DNA from: Pseudomonadota bacterium
Lineage (GTDB): Bacteria; Pseudomonadota; Gammaproteobacteria; Burkholderiales; Rhodocyclaceae
Assembly: GCA_018241685.1 (NCBI GenBank)
Contig: JAFEDJ010000048.1
Span: 1 to 64,000 of the forward strand
Direction: 5' to 3'
DNA: 64,000 nucleotides
Shown: positions 54,377-63,376 of the stretch, one piece after another
Layout of the letters: each line of letters opens with the position of its first letter
Position numbering within the stretch: the stretch's first letter is position 1
Made by a program: the position numbers and the translations under genes
The notes under the pieces: generated by a model
The model's database searches: none
Seen by the model: only the letters and a program-made list of their open reading frames with translations
What the model was told of the DNA's origin: nothing

Positions 54377-55108
54377 CTAGGGCAGGCTCAGGATAAAGGT
54401 GGCGCCGCCCCATACACCGCCGTTTTCCAGACGGGTGCTGCCGCGCAGGGCACGATTGCCATGCATTTGTGCAACCTTGGCGGCGAAATAGAGGCCCAGG
54501 CCGGTGCTGCCGGTCATCGAATTGACGCCGTACGCGGCTTCCTCGCTCGATTCCAGCATGAACGCCGGAAAACCTTCGCCGTCATCGTGAACACGGATCT
54601 CCAGGCGTGCGTCCACAACCTGGATCGACAGCAGAACGCGGCTGCGGGTGTACTTGACCGCATTGTGCAACGACTGGGTGATGAGGCTGACGATCAGCTC
54701 GTAATCGAAATACCAACTACGTTCGGTCCGTTCCGGGATTACCTCGAGGACGATGCCCTTGGCGGTGGCGAAGGGGAGAACGCGGGCGACGACCTCCCTT
54801 TCGAAGGAGTCCAGTTCCACCTCCACCGGATCGAAGGGGTACATGTTGTGATTGATCTTGTAGAGGGCCAGCAGCTGGATCAGGTGATGGTTGATGCGCT
54901 GCGCCTCGTAGAGGGCCTGGCAGGTCATGGCCCGGGAGGATGCTTCGGCCGGCAAGTCGGCCAGTGCGGACTCGAGATAAGCGGTCATGACGCAAACCGA
55001 GTTCTTCATGTCGTGTGCCGACGCAACCAGGAAGGTGCTCATGTCCATGGCGGACAAAAGACTACCGTCAGCGATAGGCATCGCGCGCTGAGGGGGTCGT
55101 TCCACCAT
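54377..55108 (-). CDS. Short soluble histidine kinase
   Basis: A 243-residue kinase with no sensor or membrane part. H-box is VASAHDMKNSVCVMTAYLE, N-box QSLHNAVKYTRS, and G-boxes HDDGEGFP and GSTGLGLYFAAKV. The spacing is normal though the whole core is compact. GGAGC lies before the ATG at 55108. It is operonic with the receiver-TPR gene, which is its likely partner. Input must come from interaction with another protein. Confidence 0.85.
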   Translation of the reverse strand: MVERPPQRAMPIADGSLLSAMDMSTFLVASAHDMKNSVCVMTAYLESALADLPAEASSRAMTCQALYEAQRINHHLIQLLALYKINHNMYPFDPVEVELDSFEREVVARVLPFATAKGIVLEVIPERTERSWYFDYELIVSLITQSLHNAVKYTRSRVLLSIQVVDARLEIRVHDDGEGFPAFMLESSEEAAYGVNSMTGSTGLGLYFAAKVAQMHGNRALRGSTRLENGGVWGGATFILSLP

Positions 55109-55109
55109 G

Positions 55110-55260
55110 CTATCAAAGCTCCATTCGATGATTACGGGTCAGGGGCGAATATTACGCTGCGGCGCAATCCCTCAGGCCTCTGTATATCTGTGCCCGGAGG
55201 GAAAGCCTCACGTTCGAGGCGAGCTTAATCGGCCCCGCGGGCCCTGTGGGGTGTTTTTTC
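55110..55260 (+). ncRNA. Candidate small RNA ending in a Rho-independent terminator
   Basis: The 369-bp gap 55109-55477 has a plus-strand terminator at 55231-55259: stem CCCCGC/GTGGGG (one G-U pair) around GGGCCCT, followed by TGTTTTTT. No plus-strand gene ends nearby (the nearest stops at 52697), so the terminator may end a small RNA. The region before it contains a stem GCCTC/GAGGC (near 55205-55220). No known RNA family was matched, and the 5' end is a guess. Confidence 0.3.
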
Positions 55261-55414
55261 GCCCTCCGAGCGAACCTGAACGACTGGAAACCCTACCACG
55301 GCGGGGCTTGCGGTGGAGCAACGCAAGTTGGCCTGGGCTTTTATGACTAATAGGTCAGATAACGACTCCACGCAATGAAATCCTGAGGGGTTGGCAATCG
55401 GACATCTTCCGCTT

Positions 55415-55434
55415 GGCATTCATGCCAGAATGCC
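55415..55434. promoter_or_regulatory. Inverted repeat before the dehydrogenase gene
   Basis: GGCATTC-N6-GAATGCC (7-bp perfect arms) lies 44 bp before the ATG at 55478, where a regulator could bind. No regulator is adjacent on the same side. Confidence 0.4.
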
Positions 55435-55477
55435 TGCGCAAGCCCCCATACCAACTAACTACAGAGACAAACCATCC

Positions 55478-56494
55478 ATGAAACGCTACGAAGTCTTCCC
55501 CAACCACCCGGTTTCGCCGCTGCAGATCGCCGAGTTCGAGCCCGCCCCGCTGGGCGACACGGAGGTGGCGGTGGCCATCAAGGCCGTGTCGCTGAACTTC
55601 CGCGACATCCTGGTCACCCGCAACACCTATTTCGCCAACATCGTCGATGGCCTGGTGCCGTGCTCCGACGGGGCCGGCGAGGTGGTGGCGGTCGGCAAGG
55701 ACGTGAAGGGGCTGGCGGTCGGCGACCGGGTCGCGACGCTGTTCTTCCCGCACTGGTACAGCGGCAAGGCCGACGCGCGGGCGCTGTCCGATGCGCGCGG
55801 CGCGGAATCCACCGGGGCCTTCACCGAGCGTTTCATCACCGACGCGAGCGGCCTGGTCAAGCTGCCCGACAGCCTGAGCTATGCCGAGGCGGCTACCCTG
55901 CCCTGCGCGGCGGTAACGGCCTGGAATTCCCTCTTCGAGGCGGGCGACCTGAAGCCGGGCCAGACGGTGCTGCTGCTGGGCACGGGCGGAGTGTCGATCT
56001 TCGCGCTGCAGTTCGCCAAGGCGGCCGGTGCGAAGGTGATCATCACCTCCAGCGACGACGCCAAGCTGGAGCGCGCCAAGGCCCTCGGCGCCGACCACGG
56101 CATCAACTACAGGACCCACCCGGAATGGCACGAGGAAGTGCTGCGTCTGACCGACGGCGCAGGCGTGGACGTGGTGCTGGAAGTGGGCGGCCCGGGCACG
56201 CTGGAGCGCTCGCTGATGAGCGTCGGCGTCGGTGGCCGGATCGCCTACATCGGCGTGCTGACCGGCCTCGCCGGCGCCGCCAGCCCGGTGATGCTGATCC
56301 CGAAGGCGTCGAGCATCCAGGGCATCTTCGTGGGCAGCCGGGCGATGTTCGCCGACATGCTGGACGCCATCGCCACCCACGGCATCAAGCCGGTGATCGA
56401 CCGGGAGTTCCCGTTCGAGGAAGCCCCCGCCGCCCTCAAGCACATGGAGAACGGCGGGCACTTCGGCAAGATCGTGATCCGCGTCGGCGACTGA
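55478..56494 (+). CDS. Zinc-independent medium-chain dehydrogenase (NAD(P)-dependent)
   Basis: A 338-residue cytosolic oxidoreductase of the quinone-oxidoreductase-like MDR family. The N-terminal catalytic domain has SLNFRDILVTRN and a GDRVATLFFP region, with no zinc-binding cysteine cluster. The Rossmann segment is VLLLGTGGVSIFALQFAKAAGAKVI. Substrate is unknown, perhaps an enone, quinone or alcohol. The ATG at 55478 (MKRYEVFP) is preferred to a longer in-frame start. It is convergent with the PNPOx-like gene. Confidence 0.88.
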   Translation: MKRYEVFPNHPVSPLQIAEFEPAPLGDTEVAVAIKAVSLNFRDILVTRNTYFANIVDGLVPCSDGAGEVVAVGKDVKGLAVGDRVATLFFPHWYSGKADARALSDARGAESTGAFTERFITDASGLVKLPDSLSYAEAATLPCAAVTAWNSLFEAGDLKPGQTVLLLGTGGVSIFALQFAKAAGAKVIITSSDDAKLERAKALGADHGINYRTHPEWHEEVLRLTDGAGVDVVLEVGGPGTLERSLMSVGVGGRIAYIGVLTGLAGAASPVMLIPKASSIQGIFVGSRAMFADMLDAIATHGIKPVIDREFPFEEAPAALKHMENGGHFGKIVIRVGD

Positions 56495-56503
56495 GGACCG
56501 ATC

Positions 56504-57154
56504 TCAGTTCGATGCTTCGATGAAACCGGGATGGGCTGGCAGGCTGTATGCCTCGCCACCCACTTCCGGCACCGGCGCCCCCGCCCGCAGCGCGAGCGAG
56601 ATCACGCCAGCCCACACCGGGATCGCCATGTCCTCCTCGGAATCCTCGACGCCCCAGTTGCGGATCTTGGCGGCGGCTTCGGCCAGCGGCAGGCACAGCA
56701 GGCGGGTGCCGGCCAGTTCGGCGCGGGATGGCAGGCGCACCTGCGCGGCCCGCCCCGGGCTGACGTGCTCGACGAAAGCGCGGAAGGCAGCCTCCTTGGC
56801 CTCCACCTCATCCACCGCCTGGAAGCGGCCGTAGATCGCCACCGAGCGGTAGTTCATCGAGTGGTGGAAGGCCGAACGGGCCAGCACCAGCCCGTCCAGG
56901 TGGGTGATGCAGACCGCGCATTCGCCGTCGAGCAGGGTGTTCACCAGGCGCGAGTTGTTGGCGCCGTGGACGTACAGGAAATCCCCGTCCCGCCAGCAGG
57001 CGGTGGGCAGGCAATGCACGCTGCCGCCCTGGTTGAAGGCGATGTGGCAGACCAGGGCCTGATCGACGATGGCGTGCACGGTGGCGAGGTCGTAATGGGC
57101 GCGCTGGGCCTTGCGGTGGATTTCGGTACGCGGGCTGGGGGCAACGTGGGACAT
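56504..57154 (-). CDS. Pyridoxamine 5'-phosphate oxidase-like flavoprotein
   Basis: A 216-residue protein of the split-barrel FMN-binding fold (PNPOx-like). Segments include VHAIVDQALVCHIAFNQGGSVHCLPTACW, then FLYVHGANNSRLVNTLLDG and YRSVAIYGRF. AAGGAG precedes the ATG at 57154. It is divergent from a MocR-type regulator that needs PLP, so a link with vitamin B6 or amine metabolism is plausible but not shown. Confidence 0.82.
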   Translation of the reverse strand: MSHVAPSPRTEIHRKAQRAHYDLATVHAIVDQALVCHIAFNQGGSVHCLPTACWRDGDFLYVHGANNSRLVNTLLDGECAVCITHLDGLVLARSAFHHSMNYRSVAIYGRFQAVDEVEAKEAAFRAFVEHVSPGRAAQVRLPSRAELAGTRLLCLPLAEAAAKIRNWGVEDSEEDMAIPVWAGVISLALRAGAPVPEVGGEAYSLPAHPGFIEASN

Positions 57155-57194
57155 GCTGGGCTCCTTGAAATGTGCGGTCAGCATAGCCGCGACG

Positions 57195-57238
57195 TGGCAC
57201 CATTCATGGAACCAAGCCTACCTCCCGTTATGGAGCCA
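57195..57238. promoter_or_regulatory. Three ATGGNNCCA half-sites in the PNPOx/MocR gap
   Basis: ATGGAACCA (57206-57214) and ATGGAGCCA (57230-57238) are direct repeats 24 bp apart; TGGCACCAT (57195-57203) is an inverted, two-mismatch copy. MocR regulators commonly bind such arrays in divergent promoters, so this is a good candidate operator. Confidence 0.5.
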
Positions 57239-57240
57239 CG

Positions 57241-58692
57241 ATGTCCCTCGACTTGGAGCTGATCCTCGGCCCACTGCGTGATGCGGCGGACGTCGGCGAA
57301 CCGCGCCAGTCGCGGCTGTATCGCCTGCTCAAGGCGTCGATCCTCGACGGTCGCCTGGCACCGGGCACGCGCCTGCCGGCCAGCCGCCAGCTCGCCACGG
57401 ACTACCGTATGGCCCGCAACGGCGTGCTGTTCGCCTACCAGCAACTGCTCGCCGAAGGCTTCCTGGAAGCGGACCGCCAGGGCACGCGGGTGGCGGCGCT
57501 GCCGCTGGCGGCGGGCCCGGCGCCGGCAATCCGGGTCGGGCCGGAGATCCTGTCGCGGCGCGGGCGGCAACTCCCGCCCATCGACCGGAGCGACGCGTCG
57601 CTGCCCTTCGCGCCCGGCATCGCCGATCTCAACGCCTTTCCGTGGCAGCGCTGGGCGCGCCTGCTGCAACAGGCCTGGGGCGAGGTCAGCGCCCGTCAGC
57701 TGGCCTACACCGAACCGGGCGGCGAGCCGGCCCTGCGCCGCGCGGTGGCGGCCTTCCTGTCGGCACGGCGCGGTGTCGCGTGCGCGCCGGAGCAGGTCTT
57801 CATCGTGGCGGGAGGGCAGGTGGCGCTGGATGCCTGCGCCCACCTGCTGGCCGACGAGGGCGACACGGTGTGGATGGAGGAGCCGGGCTATCCCCACGCC
57901 CGCAACGCGATGCTGGCTGCCGGCCTGCGCGTACGCGGCGTGCCGGTGGACCAGGACGGCATGGCGCCGGACGAGGCCCTGTGGCAGGCCGCCCCGCCGC
58001 GCCTCCTGTTCCTGACGCCGTCCCACCAGTATCCGCTGGGCAGCGTGCTGAGCCTGGAGCGGCGGCTGGCCTTCCTGAACCGGCTGGCGCCCGGCGGCTG
58101 GCTGATCGAGGACGACTACGACAGCGACTTCAACCACGCCCAGCCCGGCGCCCGACCGCTACCGGCCATCCAGGGCCTGCGGCCGGATGCGCCGGTGATC
58201 TACGTGGGCACCTTCAGCAAGCTGCTCTACCCCGGCCTGCGCATCGGCTACATGGTGGTGCCGCGCTGGGCAGTGGCGGCCCTCGGCGAGGCCATCGGCA
58301 CGCTGTACCGCAGCGGACGGTCCGTGGAGCAGCGGGCCCTCGCCCGCTTCCTCGACAGCGGCGAGCTGACGCGCCACCTGCGCCGCATGGCGCCGGTGTA
58401 TCGCGCCCGCCAGCGGGCCCTGCGCAATGCACTGAGTGCGGAGTTCGGCATGCCGGAACACATCCTCGGCGGCCAGGCCGGGCTGCACCTGGTGCTGCGC
58501 CTGCCGGACGGACCGGACGACGTGGCGGTGGCGCGGGCCGCGCGGGCACTGGGCGTGATCACCCGCCCCTTGAGCAGCTATTACGCCGACGGCGCGGCGG
58601 CCGGCAACGGGCTGGTCCTCGGCTACGGCGTGGCCGACGTGCAGCGCATCCCGGAACTGGTCGCACGCCTGCGCGCGGCGAGCCTCGCGTAG
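57241..58692 (+). CDS. MocR/PdxR-type regulator (GntR HTH-aminotransferase fold)
   Basis: A 483-residue regulator. The N-terminal GntR winged helix (about 18-85; LYRLLKASILDGRLAPGTRLPASRQLA) is joined to a fold-type I aminotransferase-like domain (about 110-480). The PLP lysine is in GTFSKLLYPGLRIGY and the aspartate in LIEDDYDSDFNH. Such proteins sense PLP, GABA or amino-acid signals rather than catalyse. It is divergent from the PNPOx-like gene, its likely target. The aminotransferase motifs look intact. Confidence 0.93.
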   Translation: MSLDLELILGPLRDAADVGEPRQSRLYRLLKASILDGRLAPGTRLPASRQLATDYRMARNGVLFAYQQLLAEGFLEADRQGTRVAALPLAAGPAPAIRVGPEILSRRGRQLPPIDRSDASLPFAPGIADLNAFPWQRWARLLQQAWGEVSARQLAYTEPGGEPALRRAVAAFLSARRGVACAPEQVFIVAGGQVALDACAHLLADEGDTVWMEEPGYPHARNAMLAAGLRVRGVPVDQDGMAPDEALWQAAPPRLLFLTPSHQYPLGSVLSLERRLAFLNRLAPGGWLIEDDYDSDFNHAQPGARPLPAIQGLRPDAPVIYVGTFSKLLYPGLRIGYMVVPRWAVAALGEAIGTLYRSGRSVEQRALARFLDSGELTRHLRRMAPVYRARQRALRNALSAEFGMPEHILGGQAGLHLVLRLPDGPDDVAVARAARALGVITRPLSSYYADGAAAGNGLVLGYGVADVQRIPELVARLRAASLA

Positions 58693-58701
58693 CCGCCGGG
58701 C

Positions 58702-61700
58702 TCAAGCCCGCTGCCGGATGATGCTGGAGACGTTCCAGCCGCCCAGAAAGCGCTCGAACTCATCGATGGGCAAGGGCGCACTGAAGAGGTAGCCCTGGTA
58801 AGCCGGGCACCCCTGGCGGACCAGAAACTGGTGCTGCTCCGACGTCTCCACCCCTTCGGCGATGACATTGAGGCCCAGGTTGCGGGCCAGCGCGACGATG
58901 CTGCGGGCAATCACCGCGTCGTTGGGATTGACCTGCAGGTCATGGACGAAGGCCTTGTCGATCTTCAGCTGGTCCAGCGGTAGGCGCCGGAGGTAGGCCA
59001 GCGAGGAATAACCGGTGCCGAAATCATCGAGGGAGAAACGGATGCCACGGCTGCGCAGGGCCGCCATCTTGGCGATGACCTCTTCCAGGTCGTCGAGCAT
59101 CAGGCTCTCGGTCAGCTCCAGCTTGAGCCGGCGCGGATCGGCCGCGGTGCGGGCCAGCACATCCTCGACCTGGGCCACGAAATCCGGCTGGTGGAACTGC
59201 CGGACACTGACATTCACGGCGATCTCAATATGCTCCCGACCCGGCACTGCAGCCCAGCACGCCAGCTGACGGCAAGCCGTTTCCAAGACCCACTGGCCGA
59301 GGGGCAGGATCAGGCCGGTCTCTTCGGCCAGCGGGATGAAGGTACCGGGGGCCACCAAGCCGAGGCTGGGATGCCGCCAGCGGACCAGTGCCTCAGCGCC
59401 GATAACGCTGCCCCGGTCATCCACCTGTGGCTGGTAATACAGCAGGAACTGCTGCTCCTGCAGCCCGATGCGCAGGTCTTTCTCGAGGGCTGCGCGAGAA
59501 CTGACGGCCTCCTGCATCTCCGGGTCGAAGAAACGGATGGTGTCGCGGCCGGCGGCCTTGGCGCCGTACAGCGCCAGATCGGCGCGCTTCATCAGATCCT
59601 CGCAGCTGCAGTCGGCGTCGACAATCAGCGTGATGCCGATGCTCGGCGTGCAGCGGTAATCATGGCCGGCCAGGTCGTAGGGCTCGTCGAGATTCTGCTG
59701 GATCTTGTCGGCGACGATACGCGCCTGGGTGGCGGCATCCTGGCGGCCCGGGCGGAGATCGTCGAGCAGCACCACGAATTCGTCGCCACCCAGGCGGGCC
59801 ACCGTGTCGCTTTCCCGCACGCAGGCGCTCAGGCGCTGGGCCACATGCTGGAGCAGCAGGTCGCCCATATCGTGGCCGAAGGAATCGTTGAGCGTCTTGA
59901 AGTTGTCCAGGTCGATGAACAACAGGGCCCCCTGCCGCTGGCTGCGGCCCAGCGTAGCCAGCACGTGCTTGAGGCGGTCAAGCAGCAGGCGGCGGTTGGG
60001 CAGGCGGGTCAGCGGATCGTAGAAGGCGAGGTTCTTGATCTCGTATTCCGCCTCCTTGCGCAGAGTGATGTCGGTGAGCGCCGACACGTAATGGCTGATT
60101 CGGCCAGCCGTGTCGCGGACAACGGTGATGGTCAGCCATTCCGGGAAGATCTCTCCGCTCTTGCGCCGGTTCCAGATCTCGCCCTGCCAGGTCCCGGTCG
60201 TCTCAAGGCTGGCGTACATGCCGGCGTAGAACTCGTTGTCGTGGCGGCCGGAACGGAGCAGGCGCGGCGTTTGCCCGATGGCTTCGTCCTCGCCATAGCC
60301 GGTGATCTCGGTGAAGGCGCGGTTGACCTTCAGGATGACGCGGTCGGCGTCAGCGATGAACATGCCTTCCTGGGACTCGAAGGCGATGGCGGCGATGCGC
60401 AGGTCGATCTCGGCACGCTTTCGCTCGGTGATGTCGGTCAGCGTCCCCACGTAATGGGTGGTCCGGCCGTCGTCGCCGTACACCGCGGTGATGGTCAGGA
60501 AATGCGGATGGATCGAGCCATCCCGGTGCTTGTTGAGGATCTCTCCCGACCAGGCCCCGGTACTCGCCAGACTCGTCCGGAGGGCTGCATAGAAGTCGGC
60601 GTCGTGCATCCCCGACTTCATGAAATTCATGTATTGACCTATGACCTCTTCGGCCCGGAAGCCGGTGATGGCGGTGAAGGCTTTGTTGACCTGCAGGACC
60701 TCGACATCCTCGTTGGTGACGACCATGCCTTCCTGGGACTCGAAGGCGATGGCGGCGATACGCAGTCGTGCCCGCTCCGCCTCGCGCTCCCGGGCCAGGC
60801 GCTCGAAGCGCATGAAATAGAGGCCCGCCAGGGTCAGGGCAACCAGCAGCACCGCACCAACGATGGTCGCGGTACGCAGTGCCTCCTGATGCCAGACCGC
60901 CAGGACCCGTTCCTTGTCGAAACGGACGCTGAGCACGAAAGGATAGGCCCGCGAGGCCCGATAGGCGGTGAGCATGGCCCGGCCGTCGGCGCCCTGCTCC
61001 TCGAACTGGCCGACCTCCGTAGCGGCAAGGCGGATCGGCAGATCGTCGCCGGGGCGCAGGCTGCCGGGCAGCGCGTTCTCGTCGGTACTCAGCAGCAGGC
61101 GACCGTCGTAGCCGCGCAATTCGACCACGCCCTGCTCCGGGCTGATGTGGGCGCCGTAGAAATTCAGGAAGTAGTCCGTGTTCACCGAGGCCACGACGGT
61201 CATCCAGTGGGCGTCGTCCAGGCGGACATCGCGGGCGACCGGGATGAAGCTGACCACTGGCGCGCTCGCCCCCACCGGGCTCGCATCGTAAAAATCGCGG
61301 CCGCTGACGACAGGGCCGGCGCGCAGCACATCGAGCGGGCGGGCGGCCTCCGGCCGGAAATCGGCGCGCGGCAGGCGGATACCCAGGTTTCGCGGATCGG
61401 TACTGCGCGCGATCCGCTCCTCTGTATCCAGCACCGCGACGGAGCGCAGGTAGGGCGCATGGCGCAGCGCTTGGGACAGGCTGGCCGGGGCCACCCCTTC
61501 AATGGCCAGGGACATGAGGCTGCGCTCGATGACGTTCAGGCTCTGGGTCAGGTGGTTCTCGAAGGCGCGGGCCGTCATCGCGGCCGCCTCCAGCTGGTGG
61601 TCGATGCGCTCAGCGCGCAGGCGCCACAGGCCATAGGCCGTGGCGCTGCAGGCGCTGAGGACCACCACCAGCACGACGAGGCAAAAGATGGAGCGCCGGC

Positions 61701-61722
61701 TGAAGCTGGCCTGAGCTGACAT
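58702..61722 (-). CDS. Membrane PAS-PAS-GGDEF-EAL c-di-GMP enzyme
   Basis: A 1006-residue inner-membrane protein. Two helices (about 10-30 and 280-305) flank a periplasmic sensing domain of cache type. Two PAS domains (about 320-445 and 445-565) are near-duplicates. The GGDEF domain (about 570-735) has an intact GGDEF motif near 648 and an RxxD inhibitory site (RESD) five residues earlier. The EAL domain (about 745-1000) has EALVRW, DDFGTGYSSL and AEGVET, so both synthesis and breakdown are possible. The ATG at 61722 is chosen. It lies 13 bp after the solute-binding protein gene, which may deliver the ligand. Confidence 0.9.
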   Translation of the reverse strand: MSAQASFSRRSIFCLVVLVVVLSACSATAYGLWRLRAERIDHQLEAAAMTARAFENHLTQSLNVIERSLMSLAIEGVAPASLSQALRHAPYLRSVAVLDTEERIARSTDPRNLGIRLPRADFRPEAARPLDVLRAGPVVSGRDFYDASPVGASAPVVSFIPVARDVRLDDAHWMTVVASVNTDYFLNFYGAHISPEQGVVELRGYDGRLLLSTDENALPGSLRPGDDLPIRLAATEVGQFEEQGADGRAMLTAYRASRAYPFVLSVRFDKERVLAVWHQEALRTATIVGAVLLVALTLAGLYFMRFERLAREREAERARLRIAAIAFESQEGMVVTNEDVEVLQVNKAFTAITGFRAEEVIGQYMNFMKSGMHDADFYAALRTSLASTGAWSGEILNKHRDGSIHPHFLTITAVYGDDGRTTHYVGTLTDITERKRAEIDLRIAAIAFESQEGMFIADADRVILKVNRAFTEITGYGEDEAIGQTPRLLRSGRHDNEFYAGMYASLETTGTWQGEIWNRRKSGEIFPEWLTITVVRDTAGRISHYVSALTDITLRKEAEYEIKNLAFYDPLTRLPNRRLLLDRLKHVLATLGRSQRQGALLFIDLDNFKTLNDSFGHDMGDLLLQHVAQRLSACVRESDTVARLGGDEFVVLLDDLRPGRQDAATQARIVADKIQQNLDEPYDLAGHDYRCTPSIGITLIVDADCSCEDLMKRADLALYGAKAAGRDTIRFFDPEMQEAVSSRAALEKDLRIGLQEQQFLLYYQPQVDDRGSVIGAEALVRWRHPSLGLVAPGTFIPLAEETGLILPLGQWVLETACRQLACWAAVPGREHIEIAVNVSVRQFHQPDFVAQVEDVLARTAADPRRLKLELTESLMLDDLEEVIAKMAALRSRGIRFSLDDFGTGYSSLAYLRRLPLDQLKIDKAFVHDLQVNPNDAVIARSIVALARNLGLNVIAEGVETSEQHQFLVRQGCPAYQGYLFSAPLPIDEFERFLGGWNVSSIIRQRA

Positions 61723-61735
61723 GGAGAGCGGAAAA

Positions 61736-62536
61736 CTAATTGCCTGTCTGGGCGCGAATGGCAATGGGCTCGAGGCGGTGCCGCTTGATTGCGGCCATCA
61801 ATTGGCCGTTCTGCTTGACCCGCTCGAGGAACTGTTCCACCCACGCATACCAGCGCTCATCCCCCTTCTGCATCGCGTACGCGTAGGGCGTCAGGTGGTA
61901 GGTGGACGACGGCGCCACCAGGCGCGCCCAGTCGGTGGTTTCGAGCATCCGGCGGCTGAACGGAAAGTCCGTCATGAACACGTCGGCGCGCCCCGATTCG
62001 ACCTCTTGCTCGCGGCCCTGGGTCGTGTCGGTGACCAGCAGGGTGGCGTGGCGGAGCTTGTCACGCATGACCGGCTCGTGCAGCGTGCCCTTGGCGACGG
62101 CCACGACGACACCCGGCTTGTCGATGTCGTCCCAGGTCTTGATGCGTCGGTTGCTCTTGGTGGTGATGGCGTAGATGTCGCTGACCAGGTGCGGCTGCGT
62201 GAAGCGCAGTTTGTCGGCCCGCGCCGGTGTCACCCCGATGGCGAACATGGCGATGTCGCAGCGGTCCTGCGTGATGTCGTCGATCAGCCGGGCGAAGGAG
62301 CTGTCGATGAAATTCACCCGCACGCCCAGTTCCTGGGCGAGCGTCTTGGCCATGTCCACATCGATGCCGTCGAGGGCCTGAGTTTTCGGGTTGCGGTAGG
62401 AGATGCCGTAATAGTCGGGCCAGATGCAGACCCGGACTTCGCCGGTCGCCCTGATCCGCTCGAGATGCCCGCTTTGCGCCAGCGCGGGCTGGCCGAGCAG
62501 CAGAACGCATCCGCCAGCAAGAATAAGTCTGTTCAT
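61736..62536 (-). CDS. Periplasmic solute-binding protein (amino-acid type)
   Basis: A 266-residue secreted protein of the SBP_bac_3 type, with a signal peptide (residues 1-21, ending ALAQS) and the family run VRVCIWPDYYGISYR, DGIDVDMAKTLA, DIAMFAIGVTPARADKLRFT. No ABC permease or ATPase gene is adjacent; instead, the next gene is the membrane GGDEF-EAL protein. A sensing role rather than uptake is therefore inferred. The start at 62536 gives a typical signal; the ATG at 62548 is an alternative. Confidence 0.85.
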   Translation of the reverse strand: MNRLILAGGCVLLLGQPALAQSGHLERIRATGEVRVCIWPDYYGISYRNPKTQALDGIDVDMAKTLAQELGVRVNFIDSSFARLIDDITQDRCDIAMFAIGVTPARADKLRFTQPHLVSDIYAITTKSNRRIKTWDDIDKPGVVVAVAKGTLHEPVMRDKLRHATLLVTDTTQGREQEVESGRADVFMTDFPFSRRMLETTDWARLVAPSSTYHLTPYAYAMQKGDERWYAWVEQFLERVKQNGQLMAAIKRHRLEPIAIRAQTGN

Positions 62537-62681
62537 CTCGATTCCCATGGAGGAATATACGGGCCGAAGCGGACCGGCACACCTGATGTCGCGCTATTGT
62601 AAGAAAAAGGGCCGGCACAAGTCGCGGCGGAGGGCATCAGGATCGACCCCGATCCGTGACGGATGTGTCACACAAGGACTT

Positions 62682-63371
<690 letters not shown>

Positions 63372-63376
63372 CGCCG

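Noticed and set aside
59191..61719. 842-residue plus-strand frame opposite the GGDEF-EAL gene
   Set aside because: It is a shadow of a gene with clear, intact domains; the frame has no family motifs and stays open because of high G+C at third positions.
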